In this document: piece after piece, positions 52,451 to 60,803 of the stretch
How positions within the stretch are numbered: the first letter of the stretch is position 1
Layout of the letters: every line of letters begins with the position of its first letter
NCBI GenBank assembly: GCA_016721115.1
Contig: JADKIW010000001.1
Location: 1,007,501 to 1,071,500, forward strand
DNA length: 64,000 nucleotides
Reading direction: 5' to 3'
Source of the DNA: Candidatus Defluviilinea proxima
GTDB lineage: Bacteria; Chloroflexota; Anaerolineae; Anaerolineales; Villigracilaceae
Notes under the pieces: model-generated
The model's input: the letters and a program-made list of their open reading frames with translations, nothing else
Databases searched by the model: none
Told to the model about the DNA's origin: nothing
Program-made: the position numbers and the translations under genes

Positions 52451-52924
52451 TTATTTCGGCACTTCTTGATACCAGCTGTAATCCCAGAAGTTATAGGTGG
52501 GCATCGAAGACAACTTCCATGAGCCGTTCTGTTTTACGAGAATAGCGCGTTGTGTATCACGATAACCAGAGGAGAATGGGTCGCTTTGGTTGTAGATCTG
52601 CGAAACTTCCACCGAGGCGTCATCGCCGCTGATCTCTGATTGGCCTACATCTACAGCTGTGGTGTCCGGATTTACGTACCCGTTCAAAAACGGACGGTGG
52701 AATTCTTCGTAGGTTGGCTTGTACTCAAGGTCGGCGAGGTAGCCGTAGGCTTTCTCGTAGTCCTTGTTCAATATGGCCAACACATAGTTATGCACTACGC
52801 CCTCAGGTGTATCTTCTCCAATATATGTTTGGGTGTCTTTCCTTGTGAAGAAGACTACGAGAGCGATCACTACTAATGCCCCGATTCCTATCAAAATACC
52901 TGTCAAAAACCGATCTTGTTTCAT
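52451..52924 (-). CDS. Membrane-anchored NTF2-like (DUF4878-type) protein
   Basis: A 157-aa protein with an N-terminal helix (8-27) and an outward domain of NTF2/DUF4878 type: EGVVHNYVLAILNKDYEKAYGYLAD, ending NGSWKLSSMPT. Such domains bind small ligands or act as envelope accessory proteins. GGAGGT precedes the ATG. About 100 bp from the DUF5671 gene, same strand. Confidence 0.8.
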   Translation of the reverse strand: MKQDRFLTGILIGIGALVVIALVVFFTRKDTQTYIGEDTPEGVVHNYVLAILNKDYEKAYGYLADLEYKPTYEEFHRPFLNGYVNPDTTAVDVGQSEISGDDASVEVSQIYNQSDPFSSGYRDTQRAILVKQNGSWKLSSMPTYNFWDYSWYQEVPK

Positions 52925-53046
52925 GAGTACCTCCGATGTTCAAAATCATTGTATAGTTTTTATGACGAAAACACAAGCGGAATAGTTTCCCGCTTGAATA
53001 ACAGTTACATTACCAGTATACTCATTCCAGAAAAGGTCTATCTTTC

Positions 53047-54717
53047 ATGCCCGATAATCCTTACCGTCTCCAGGCCGCCATTCAGGATTTTCAGTCCGCA
53101 CAACAACGCGCTTCCATACAGGAAGTGCTGGCACGTGTCACCGGCAAGTCGAATCAGCTCCTTTCTTATGAAGAAGTCGCCGAAAAATTGAAGTTACGTG
53201 CCCGCACGGAGCGAGGTATTCAGCATATTCCCCTCAACGCCATTGTGGGAAGTGTGGGCCGTTACACTGATTTCACACGTACCTTTCTGCCGTGCCGCAT
53301 GGAAGATCAGGAGCGCTGGGTGCGTGTCAAAGCCGCCATGGAAGATGGCTCTGGATTGCCGCCCATTGAAGTATATAAAGTGGGGGAGGTGTATTTCGTA
53401 GTGGATGGCAACCATCGCGTATCCATTGCGCGGCAGGAGGGCTTCCCATCCATTGAAGCGCATATCATTGAATTTCAAACCGACATTACACTCACGCCCG
53501 ATGTCAAACCCGATGACCTTATCATCAAGGCCGAGTACGTCGATTTTCTAAGTGTTACACGTTTGAATGAGTCGCGCCCAAATGTAGATTTAAGCGTCAC
53601 ATCCTGTTGTCAATATGACAAGTTGATCGGCCAGATCGATGTATGTCAGTACATGTTGCAAGAGCAAGGCAAACAGGATGTGACAGTATCGCTTCAGGAC
53701 GCCGCCGTATACTGGTACGACACAATGTTTATTCCCCTCGCTGAAGCCATTCGTGACCGAGGCCTGTTGCATTGGTTCCCCGGTCGTACCATCACAGACC
53801 TATACATATGGATCTCGGAAAACCGCGCCGCCATTCAGGATGAGCTTGGGTGGGAGGTCCAGTCTGATATCGCTGCAACAGATTTGATATTAGAAAGAAG
53901 CGTCAAGACCGAACCCGGCAATTGGCGCAAGGCCCGTACTGTTACACGTTACACCGATCACCTCTTCGCTGATATTCTCGTCCCTTTGAGCGGATATGCA
54001 GAGAGTTGGGATGCGTTCGATCAGGCCGTTGTCATTGCCCGGCGTGAGGATGCCAAATTGCACGGCTTGCACATTGTGTCTACAAAAGATGACGCTGAAG
54101 GCGAAGATGCACAGCGCATCAAGGTGCGTTTCGATCAAGCCTGCAAGGATGCCGGTGTGGAGGGAAGCCTTGCCATAGATATCGGCGATGTTACACAAAG
54201 GATCTGTGAACGTGCCGTGCTGACGGACTTGATCGTTGTGAAGATCATGAACCCGCCGGGCGCCGGTGTTTCAGCATTGACATCCCCATTCCGTACGATC
54301 ATCGCGAATTCATCGCGCCCGTTGTTGACTGTCCCGCAGAAGGCTACGCAGTTTGGGCGTGCTTTGCTTGCGTATGACGGCACTGACCTTTCTAAGGAAG
54401 CGTTGTTCATCGCAACGTACCTCGCAGAAATGTGGAAGACCGAATTGATCGTGTACACCGCTCTCGATGGTTCCAAGGTCAAAGCAGATGCGCAGGATTA
54501 CGTCCGTCGTTATCTTGAATTCCATGAAGTGGAAGCGGAATATATTCTCAGCGAGCAAGGCGCCATGGACTCTTTGAAGCAAACTGCCGGCGAAAAGAAG
54601 GTGGACTTGGTCCTTATGGGAAGTCACGGCGGTTCCATTTTGGAACAAGTCTTTGTGGGGAGCGCGCTCGATTACATGTTGAGAGAGTCGAACATTCCCA
54701 CATTTATCTGCCGTTGA
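53047..54717 (+). CDS. ParB-fold/double UspA fusion protein
   Basis: A 556-aa protein. Residues 1-275 mirror the 16149 protein, with VYFVVDGNHRVSIARQEG at about 116-133. Two universal-stress-protein domains follow: about 300-435 (degenerate) and 440-556 with an intact ATP-binding GSHGG...VGSALDYML. The paralogue pair and the fusion hint that the ParB-fold domain senses a nucleotide and signals with UspA (inference). No HTH, so not a partition ParB. Confidence 0.85.
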   Translation: MPDNPYRLQAAIQDFQSAQQRASIQEVLARVTGKSNQLLSYEEVAEKLKLRARTERGIQHIPLNAIVGSVGRYTDFTRTFLPCRMEDQERWVRVKAAMEDGSGLPPIEVYKVGEVYFVVDGNHRVSIARQEGFPSIEAHIIEFQTDITLTPDVKPDDLIIKAEYVDFLSVTRLNESRPNVDLSVTSCCQYDKLIGQIDVCQYMLQEQGKQDVTVSLQDAAVYWYDTMFIPLAEAIRDRGLLHWFPGRTITDLYIWISENRAAIQDELGWEVQSDIAATDLILERSVKTEPGNWRKARTVTRYTDHLFADILVPLSGYAESWDAFDQAVVIARREDAKLHGLHIVSTKDDAEGEDAQRIKVRFDQACKDAGVEGSLAIDIGDVTQRICERAVLTDLIVVKIMNPPGAGVSALTSPFRTIIANSSRPLLTVPQKATQFGRALLAYDGTDLSKEALFIATYLAEMWKTELIVYTALDGSKVKADAQDYVRRYLEFHEVEAEYILSEQGAMDSLKQTAGEKKVDLVLMGSHGGSILEQVFVGSALDYMLRESNIPTFICR

Positions 54718-54792
54718 CGAACAATACTCCAGCGGGGTGTCGAACATATTGATTTTGATATACTTGCGCTACCCCATGTATAAGGAGTTTAT

Positions 54793-56595
54793 ATGTCCAT
54801 TCCAGCCCCACGTTGGGACTTAACCAACGTTTATCCATCGCTTGATTCCAAAGAATTCAAAGCCGCAGTGGAAGATTTCAAAAAGCAAGTCGCTGATTTA
54901 GGCGATTACTTTGTTGAGGTTGTCAGCAAGACCGATGTGAACACCCCGCCAGGCCATCTTGGTACGATCGTTGGCGAAGTGGTGGATCGATTCAATTCAG
55001 CGTATGTACTGTCCCTTACGATTGACCCGTACATCCATTCTTTCGTTTCCACCGATTCACGCGACCAACTCGCCGCGCGGACCAACTCCGAATTTGAACA
55101 GGCCAACCTGCCCTTGCAAAACCTTGATGTGCAACTCAAGGCCTGGCTTGGAAAGATCGCGCCAGCCTTGGATGCATCTCTGGAATATAGTGCATCTGCC
55201 AAAGCGCATAAGTTCATGTTGAAGGAAGCCGCTGAGCAAAGCAAATATTTGATGAGTGAGTCGGAAGAGGCGTTGGCGGCGGAACTCAGCTTGAGTGGTG
55301 GCAACGCTTGGAACAAACTGCGCAGTAAAACGGTTTCACAGGTCTCCGTGAACTTTGAACTGGATGGTAAAGCCGAGAAATTACCCGCGCCTGCCCTCAT
55401 CAACTTGCGGACTCATGCCGACGAAGATGTTCGTCACCGCGCGTATGATGCCGAGATCAAAGCCTGGGACTCTGTCCGCGATACGTTGGCGGCTTGTCTC
55501 AATGGGGTGAAGGGTGAAGTCATTACGCTGAACAAGCGTCGGGGTAGAAAAGACGCGCTCCATTCGTCACTGGACAGTGCCCGCATCGACCATCAAACTT
55601 TGGAAGCCATGCTCGGCGCGATGGAAGCATCCTTCCCATTGTTCCGCAAATACTTCAAGCACAAGGCGAAGTTGATCGGCAAGGACAAGCTGGCTTGGTG
55701 GGATGTCTTCGCTCCGGTTGGCAAGGCGGACACTCGTTACACCTATGAAGAAGCGCGTGACTTCGTTTTGAATGCGTTCGAAAAATTCTCACCTGAACTC
55801 CGCAAATTCTCAGAACGTGCCTTCAATAACAATTGGATCGATGCCGAGATGCGCGAAGGCAAAGGCAGTAACGGCTTTTGTATGGAAGTGCAGGCTGTGA
55901 AGGAAAGCCGTATCTTTGTCAACTTTGATGGTTCGCAGGATCAGCTCTCGACCATTGCGCATGAACTTGGTCACGCCTTCCATAATGAGTGTGCCTATCA
56001 ATTCGAGAAGACGCCGTTGCAACAGATCACGCCGATGACATTGGCCGAAACCGCATCCACGTTCTGTGAGACCATCGTCACAGAAGCAGTGCTTGCACAG
56101 GTAAAAGATCCACAAGAAGAATTGGCCGTGTTGGAAGGTCTGCTCAACGGTGCATCGCAGATCGTAGTGGATATTTACTCACGTTACCTGTTCGAGAAGG
56201 AAGTCTTCGAGCGGCGTGAAAAAGCTGAACTCTCCGTTGACGAAATTTGCGAGATCATGGAGTGCGCACAAAAAGCTACGTATGGTGATGGCCTCGATGA
56301 ACGCTATCTCCAGAAATACATGTGGACCTGGAAACCTCATTACTATTACACTGGTCTCTCGTTCTATAACTATCCATATGCGTTCGGTTTGCTCTTTGCC
56401 ACGGGCTTGTATGCCATTTACCAGAAGCACGGCGATGAATTTGTGAATGATTACAAAGCCTTGCTTGCCTCCACTGGTGAAGCCAGTGCGGCTGACCTCG
56501 CTGAACGATTTGGCATTGATATTCGCAAGCGCAAATTCTGGGAAGATAGCATCGCCATCATCGGCAAGCGTGTGGAACGATATTGCGAGCTATAG
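54793..56595 (+). CDS. pepF: M3-family oligoendopeptidase F-type metalloprotease
   Basis: A 600-aa zinc peptidase with HELGH (390-394) in STIAHELGHAFHNE and a downstream Glu in ETASTFCET. The N-terminal helical cap (WDLTNVYPSLDSKEF) matches PepF/M3B. No signal peptide, so it degrades peptides in the cytoplasm. AAGGAG precedes the ATG. The rhodanese gene starts 6 nt after its stop. Confidence 0.95.
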   Translation: MSIPAPRWDLTNVYPSLDSKEFKAAVEDFKKQVADLGDYFVEVVSKTDVNTPPGHLGTIVGEVVDRFNSAYVLSLTIDPYIHSFVSTDSRDQLAARTNSEFEQANLPLQNLDVQLKAWLGKIAPALDASLEYSASAKAHKFMLKEAAEQSKYLMSESEEALAAELSLSGGNAWNKLRSKTVSQVSVNFELDGKAEKLPAPALINLRTHADEDVRHRAYDAEIKAWDSVRDTLAACLNGVKGEVITLNKRRGRKDALHSSLDSARIDHQTLEAMLGAMEASFPLFRKYFKHKAKLIGKDKLAWWDVFAPVGKADTRYTYEEARDFVLNAFEKFSPELRKFSERAFNNNWIDAEMREGKGSNGFCMEVQAVKESRIFVNFDGSQDQLSTIAHELGHAFHNECAYQFEKTPLQQITPMTLAETASTFCETIVTEAVLAQVKDPQEELAVLEGLLNGASQIVVDIYSRYLFEKEVFERREKAELSVDEICEIMECAQKATYGDGLDERYLQKYMWTWKPHYYYTGLSFYNYPYAFGLLFATGLYAIYQKHGDEFVNDYKALLASTGEASAADLAERFGIDIRKRKFWEDSIAIIGKRVERYCEL

Positions 56596-56601
56596 CGCAT
56601 C

Positions 56602-57108
56602 ATGAGAAAAACACAAAGTGTTCTCCTGGCGTTCGTTATGTTTTTTGTGACAGCTTGTAGCGTCGCAACTGCTACGCCCGCACCGGATACAAACTTTATC
56701 CCAACTCAGATAGAAGAACTAACTCTTCCGTCTACAAAATTGCCGACTAAAGCACCGGCGAACAACCTGCCTCTTACTGATGCCGATGTGCCGCGCGTCA
56801 CCGTGGAAAACGCCAAAGCCGCGTTTGATGCCGGTGTTGCGATCATTGTGGATGTGCGAAGCCAGGAAGCTTATGATGCTCAACACATTGCTGGGGCGAT
56901 CTTCATTTCGCTCGCCGATATGTCGAGCAATACGGCAAACCTGAAACTCGATAAGAACAAATGGATCATTACGTACTGTACCTGACAAAGTGAACATACA
57001 AGCGCCCGTGCGGCGTTCGACCTTTTACATAATGGATACACTAAAGTCACTCCTCTTCTCGGCGGCCTGCAAGCCTGGATCGATGCAGGGTATCCAGTAG
57101 AACCATAA
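56602..57108 (+). CDS. Rhodanese-domain lipoprotein with in-frame UGA, candidate selenoprotein
   Basis: A lipoprotein (lipobox VTACS) with a rhodanese domain from about 60: IIVDVRSQEAYDAQHIAGAIFIS, then WIITYCT. Here a UGA (56983-56985, codon 128) interrupts the frame. The same frame continues for 40 codons to TAA 57106 as QSEHTSARAAFDLLHNG... ending AWIDAGYPVEP, a normal rhodanese C-terminus. Family members often have YCxCP at this site, so UGA replaces the second Cys. A hairpin 15 nt downstream could be a bacterial SECIS. Alternatives are a nonsense mutation or sequence error; conventional reading gives 127 aa without the catalytic end. Confidence 0.8.
57001..57017 (+). promoter_or_regulatory. 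Candidate SECIS hairpin
   Basis: AGCGCC-CGTGC-GGCGTT folds into a 6-bp stem (one G-U) with a 5-nt loop having G at its second position. The loop begins 21 nt after the UGA, within the range reported for bacterial SECIS elements. The hairpin is inside the coding sequence, as in bacteria generally. Confidence 0.5.
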
Positions 57109-57114
57109 GTAAAT

Positions 57115-57480
57115 ATGAAGATCACATCCATTGACCACATACAGATCGCCATTCCCTCCGGCGAAGAGGATAAGGCGCGCTCGTTCTATGTCAACGTGCT
57201 TGGCTTTACCGAAATCCCCAAGCCGCCTGCGCTTGCCCAAAATGGTGGCGCATGGTTTCAATCGGATGCTGTGCAACTTCATATCGGCATCGAAAAAGAT
57301 TTTCATCCCGCGCGCAAAGCGCACACCGCATTCATTGTGACCGACCTCTCTGCGATGCTTGAAAAAATAGAACGCGCGGGTTTTGAGATCGATAACTCTC
57401 AACCTCCTTTAGATGGATACAACCGTGTGCACATCTTTGACCCATTCGGAAACCGAATTGAGTTGATGGAACAGATATGA
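57115..57480 (+). CDS. VOC/glyoxalase-fold protein
   Basis: A 121-aa single-module VOC protein: ITSIDHIQIAIPSGEEDKARSFYVNVLGF, LHIGIEKDFHPARKAHTAF, HIFDPFGNRIELME. His and Glu ligands for a metal are present. Could be a glyoxalase, dioxygenase or resistance protein; the substrate is unknown. It is 6 nt after the rhodanese stop and overlaps the cupin gene by 4 nt. Confidence 0.9.
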   Translation: MKITSIDHIQIAIPSGEEDKARSFYVNVLGFTEIPKPPALAQNGGAWFQSDAVQLHIGIEKDFHPARKAHTAFIVTDLSAMLEKIERAGFEIDNSQPPLDGYNRVHIFDPFGNRIELMEQI

Positions 57481-57788
57481 AAACGCCTCAAGTCACCCCC
57501 TGGCCTGATTCAGCAACACCGACCGAATCCACGCTGAGACAATTGTATGCAAATGAAGGCATGGACCCGTATGTGTGGTCGAACGGCCCTCATGATGTGT
57601 ATGCGGCACACACGCATTCCTTCGATAAGGTCATTTATGTTGTGCGTGGTTCGATTACATTTGGCCTCCCCGAACTCGGACAGAAGTTGACGCTCAAAGC
57701 CGGTGACCGACTCGATCTGCCCGCTGGCACTGTCCATGATGCGACGGTGGGGCCGCAGGGAGTCGTCTGTTTGGAAGGACATAAGTGA
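57477..57788 (+). CDS. Cupin-domain protein
   Basis: A 103-aa single cupin: HTHSFDKVIYVVRGSITFGLPE, GDRLDLPAGTVHDATVGP, with the His-x-His and later His metal ligands. Likely a small metal-dependent enzyme or sensor. Coupled by 4-bp overlaps to both the VOC gene and the transporter gene. Confidence 0.93.
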   Translation: MKTPQVTPWPDSATPTESTLRQLYANEGMDPYVWSNGPHDVYAAHTHSFDKVIYVVRGSITFGLPELGQKLTLKAGDRLDLPAGTVHDATVGPQGVVCLEGHK

Positions 57789-58636
57789 AGTTGTCCCAGA
57801 CGATTCTGCTCACAATGTTGACGATGATCGCATTTGCATCGAATTCGTTGCTGAACAGGGTGGCATTGGGGCAAAACGCTATTGACCCGGTCAGTTACAC
57901 CACGGTGAGACTGGTATCTGGCGCGATGATGTTGTTCATCATTGCCAGCTTGCAAAGAAAAAATGAACAGCCTGTGTTGCGCGGCAGTTGGTTTTCTGCC
58001 GCGTTTTTGTTTTTATATGCGCTCACCTTTTCGTTTGCGTATCGAAATTTGAGCGCTGGTACCGGAGCATTGATCCTTTTCGGAAGTGTGCAGATCACAA
58101 TGCTTGTCTTTGCTTTGCGATGCGGCGAACGTCCACAGCCATGGGAGTGGGTAGGGTTGTTCCTTGCCTTGGGCGGGTTGGTGTATCTTGTATTTCCCGG
58201 TATCAAAGCCCCTTCATTACTTGGTTCTACACTGATGACCATCGCTGGGATTGCGTGGGGCTTCTACACTATACGCGGTCGTGGGTTACAAAATCCGCTG
58301 GCGGTTACGGCTGGGAATTTTGTCTATGCAGTGCCAATGGCTTTGGTCATATTGGCGATCTCTTTCAAGAATATTCTTATCTCTTCAAATGGAATTTTTT
58401 ATGCGGTAGTATCTGGTGCATTGGCATCAGGTGTAGGTTACGTGATTTGGTATGCGGCGCTGCGTGGTTTAACAACAACACGTGCGGCCATGGTCCAACT
58501 CTCTGTGCCGGTGATCGCGGCGTGGGGTGGTGTATTGTTCCTTGCGGAGCATGTCTCTGCGAGGTTGTTGATCGCTGGCGTATTGATATTAAGTGGGATC
58601 ACAATGGCGTTGTTGAGCAAGCAGAAAAAAGCTTGA
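57785..58636 (+). CDS. EamA/DMT-family transporter
   Basis: A 283-aa permease with ten helices in two EamA repeats (NSLLNRVALGQNAIDPVSYTTVRL; GLTTTRAAMVQLSVPVIAAWGGVLFLAEH). Exports or imports small metabolites; the substrate is unknown. GTG start overlaps the cupin stop. End of the pepF-rhodanese-VOC-cupin-EamA row, which may serve a shared metabolite or sulfur-stress function (inference). Confidence 0.92.
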   Translation: MKLSQTILLTMLTMIAFASNSLLNRVALGQNAIDPVSYTTVRLVSGAMMLFIIASLQRKNEQPVLRGSWFSAAFLFLYALTFSFAYRNLSAGTGALILFGSVQITMLVFALRCGERPQPWEWVGLFLALGGLVYLVFPGIKAPSLLGSTLMTIAGIAWGFYTIRGRGLQNPLAVTAGNFVYAVPMALVILAISFKNILISSNGIFYAVVSGALASGVGYVIWYAALRGLTTTRAAMVQLSVPVIAAWGGVLFLAEHVSARLLIAGVLILSGITMALLSKQKKA

Positions 58637-58703
58637 GAGTGGAAAATATTTTTTGAGACTGAATCAACTTTCCGTTAAGTGTGAAGCGGTTCTTTATCCA
58701 AAT

Positions 58704-58736
58704 AAAAAGACGCGCCCGTGATGGACGCGTCTTTTT
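58704..58736. terminator. Bidirectional terminator
   Basis: AAAAAGACGCG / CGCGTCTTTTT stem between the transporter gene and gdhA. Confidence 0.95.
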
Positions 58737-58748
58737 GATTCATGAGTC

Positions 58749-60047
58749 TTACCAACTGCCGTGGAGCCAGCCGCGCAATTCCATGGCTTTGACCACACGC
58801 ATGATCGAGACCATGTAGGCCGCGTCGCGCATGTAGACATCTTTTTCGATGCTGGTTTGGAGGACCGCATTGAACGCAAGAGTCATTTTGGTGTCGAGGC
58901 GTTCGAGGACGGCGTCGTGAGTCCAGTAGTAGTTCATATCGTTCTGGACTTGTTCAAAGTAGGACGTTGTCACGCCGCCAGCGTTGCACAAGAAGTCTGG
59001 GATGTTGAAGATCTTGTTGGCTTTGAAGAAGTTGTCGGCTTCGATGGTGCAGGGGCCGTTCGCGCCTTCAGCAACGACTTTAACGCGACTCGACATCTTC
59101 TGTACGGTCTCTGCATTGACATGACCTTCGATGGCGGCCGGGATGAGCACGTCGGCTTCTTTGGTGATCCACGCTTCGCCGTCTTCCACAATGTAACCTG
59201 CTTCTTCAGCGGCTTTGCGATTGATGGTGCCGTATTGGTCAGTGATGGAAAGCAGGTAGCGCGGGTCAATGCCGCCCTTCTTGCTGTAGGTGTACGATTT
59301 CTTATTGTGGCGATCCCAACAGGAAACGCAAGCCACTGTGCCGCCCAATAATTCGATAAAACCGATCGCGGCATATTGCGCTACGTTGCCAAAGCCTTCA
59401 ATGGCCGCAATGGATTTTGTGGAATCGATCTTCAGGTGTTTGAGCGCCTCACGGATGTGATAAATGACGCCAAAGCCTGTGGCTTCGGTTCTGCCTTCAG
59501 AGCCGCCACTGCCGACAGGTTTACCGGTAAATACACCCGGCGAATATTGGCCAACAAGGCGGGAGTATTCATCCATCATCCAGCCCATCATTTGCGGAGT
59601 GGTACCAACATCAGGTGCAGGGACATCGTTGCGTGGGCCGATATTTTTCCACATGGCACCGACCCAGCCTCGGCAGATCTGTTCCTTTTCCACATCGGAT
59701 AAGGTAGCCGGGTCACAGATGACGCCGCCTTTACCGCCTCCCAAGGGGATATCGGCAACGGCGCATTTCCAAGTCATCCATGTGGCGAGGGCGCGCACAG
59801 TATCGAGGGTTTCGGCCGGATGGAAACGAATGCCGCCCTTGTTGGGTCCACGCGCATCGTTATGTTGGACGCGGAATCCCTGAAAGACCTTGACGGAGCC
59901 ATCGTCCATGCGGATGGGGATGCGGAAGGAATATTCCCGCATCGGCCAGCGTAAGGCCTCCCGTACGCCCGGATCGAGGTTGAGCATTTCGGCGGCTCGA
60001 TCAAACTGCTTCTGCGCCAGTTCAAACGCATTGATTTGACCTATCAT
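58749..60047 (-). CDS. gdhA: Glutamate dehydrogenase
   Basis: A 432-aa Glu/Leu/Phe/Val dehydrogenase: N-terminal domain with GPNKGGIRFHP, catalytic Lys in TWMTWKCAVADIPLGGGKGG, and a Rossmann domain with VIYHIREALKHL and IEGFGNVAQYAA. Interconverts 2-oxoglutarate and glutamate. AGGAGA lies before the ATG. A terminator-like hairpin stands in its leader region. Confidence 0.97.
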   Translation of the reverse strand: MIGQINAFELAQKQFDRAAEMLNLDPGVREALRWPMREYSFRIPIRMDDGSVKVFQGFRVQHNDARGPNKGGIRFHPAETLDTVRALATWMTWKCAVADIPLGGGKGGVICDPATLSDVEKEQICRGWVGAMWKNIGPRNDVPAPDVGTTPQMMGWMMDEYSRLVGQYSPGVFTGKPVGSGGSEGRTEATGFGVIYHIREALKHLKIDSTKSIAAIEGFGNVAQYAAIGFIELLGGTVACVSCWDRHNKKSYTYSKKGGIDPRYLLSITDQYGTINRKAAEEAGYIVEDGEAWITKEADVLIPAAIEGHVNAETVQKMSSRVKVVAEGANGPCTIEADNFFKANKIFNIPDFLCNAGGVTTSYFEQVQNDMNYYWTHDAVLERLDTKMTLAFNAVLQTSIEKDVYMRDAAYMVSIMRVVKAMELRGWLHGSW

Positions 60048-60096
60048 TTTTATTTTCTCCTATAAGTGGTTGATTGAAGGTTGGTGAAAATATAAA

Positions 60097-60120
60097 CGGG
60101 CACTCCGGAACGGGTGCCCG
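60097..60120 (-). promoter_or_regulatory. Terminator-like hairpin ahead of gdhA
   Basis: CGGGCAC / GTGCCCG stem followed, on the minus strand, by TTTATATTTT. It stands 50 nt before the gdhA start. As the upstream gene already has its own terminator at 60272, this one may be a leader attenuator. Confidence 0.5.
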
Positions 60121-60271
60121 CTTTTGCCTGGATTTATGTCGTCCACAAAACCATTGCAATATTTCCTATAAGATTGAAAACCGCCTCTTAACGTTATCAT
60201 AGTTGTCAGACATAAGTCAATATGATGAATGACTACTATTTTGTAAACTTTACAAGCTTGGATAGAAAAGA

Positions 60272-60296
60272 ACAGACCGGGGGTTGCCCGGTCTGT
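60272..60296 (-). terminator. Terminator after the 120-aa gene
   Basis: ACAGACCGGG / CCCGGTCTGT stem with a T-rich tail on the minus strand. Confidence 0.85.
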
Positions 60297-60299
60297 CAT

Positions 60300-60662
60300 C
60301 TATTCTGTATCACTTTCGTCAGTATCGTCTTCGCCTGTATCCAGTTCGTATTCCACCTTTTCGTGGTCGAGGTAGACCCACAGGAGGAGTACGTGCCCGT
60401 CAGGGGTTTCCACATTCCGTGCCGCCAGAATGGGGGCCGATTGCTCCATACCCATGTCATTGCGGTAGGAGAGGTGGATCGGGGTTTTTGCGTTCCATGC
60501 CCGATAACACCGTTCCACCAGAGCGGGGCCGTTAAAGGTGCGCAGTCGTGTTAAAGCGGGAACCGACAAACTTGCGCTCTCGTTCAAACCCAGTGCCCAG
60601 CCGTCATTGACGGCCTCAAAAACAGGGGGAGGTCCTTCAATAATTGTGATCTTGTCGTCCAT
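60300..60662 (-). CDS. Conserved-looking 120-aa protein of unknown function
   Basis: A soluble protein with an acidic tail (EYELDTGEDDTDESDTE). The body alternates strands and one amphipathic helix (PALVERCYRAWNAK). No family recognised. A TATATT about 10 nt before the ATG hints at a leaderless start. It ends in a terminator and stands alone. Confidence 0.65.
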   Translation of the reverse strand: MDDKITIIEGPPPVFEAVNDGWALGLNESASLSVPALTRLRTFNGPALVERCYRAWNAKTPIHLSYRNDMGMEQSAPILAARNVETPDGHVLLLWVYLDHEKVEYELDTGEDDTDESDTE

Positions 60663-60765
60663 AGTGACCGGGAATATACCACAAAAGGAAAAGGGAGAGT
60701 ATTACGAAACCATTAGCCTAAAAGTACCTTGTGGTCTTTGATTGTAAATTGCCATTCTTTCCTTC

Positions 60766-60794
60766 TTGCGTTCGCCCCAGCGGATAGGTATACT
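60766..60794 (+). promoter_or_regulatory. Promoter of the second kinase gene, leaderless
   Basis: TTGCGT (60766-60771), 17 bp, TATACT (60789-60794), then 9 nt to the ATG at 60804. Confidence 0.7.
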
Positions 60795-60803
60795 AGACAT
60801 ATT

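Noticed and set aside
53047..54717. Chromosome-partition ParB
   Set aside because: It has the DGNHR nucleotide motif but no HTH or dimer domain, and it ends in UspA domains; so it is not expected to bind the parS site.
57988..58656. 222-codon open frame on the plus strand
   Set aside because: It overlaps the EamA transporter in another frame and is Cys/Trp-rich with no helix pattern.
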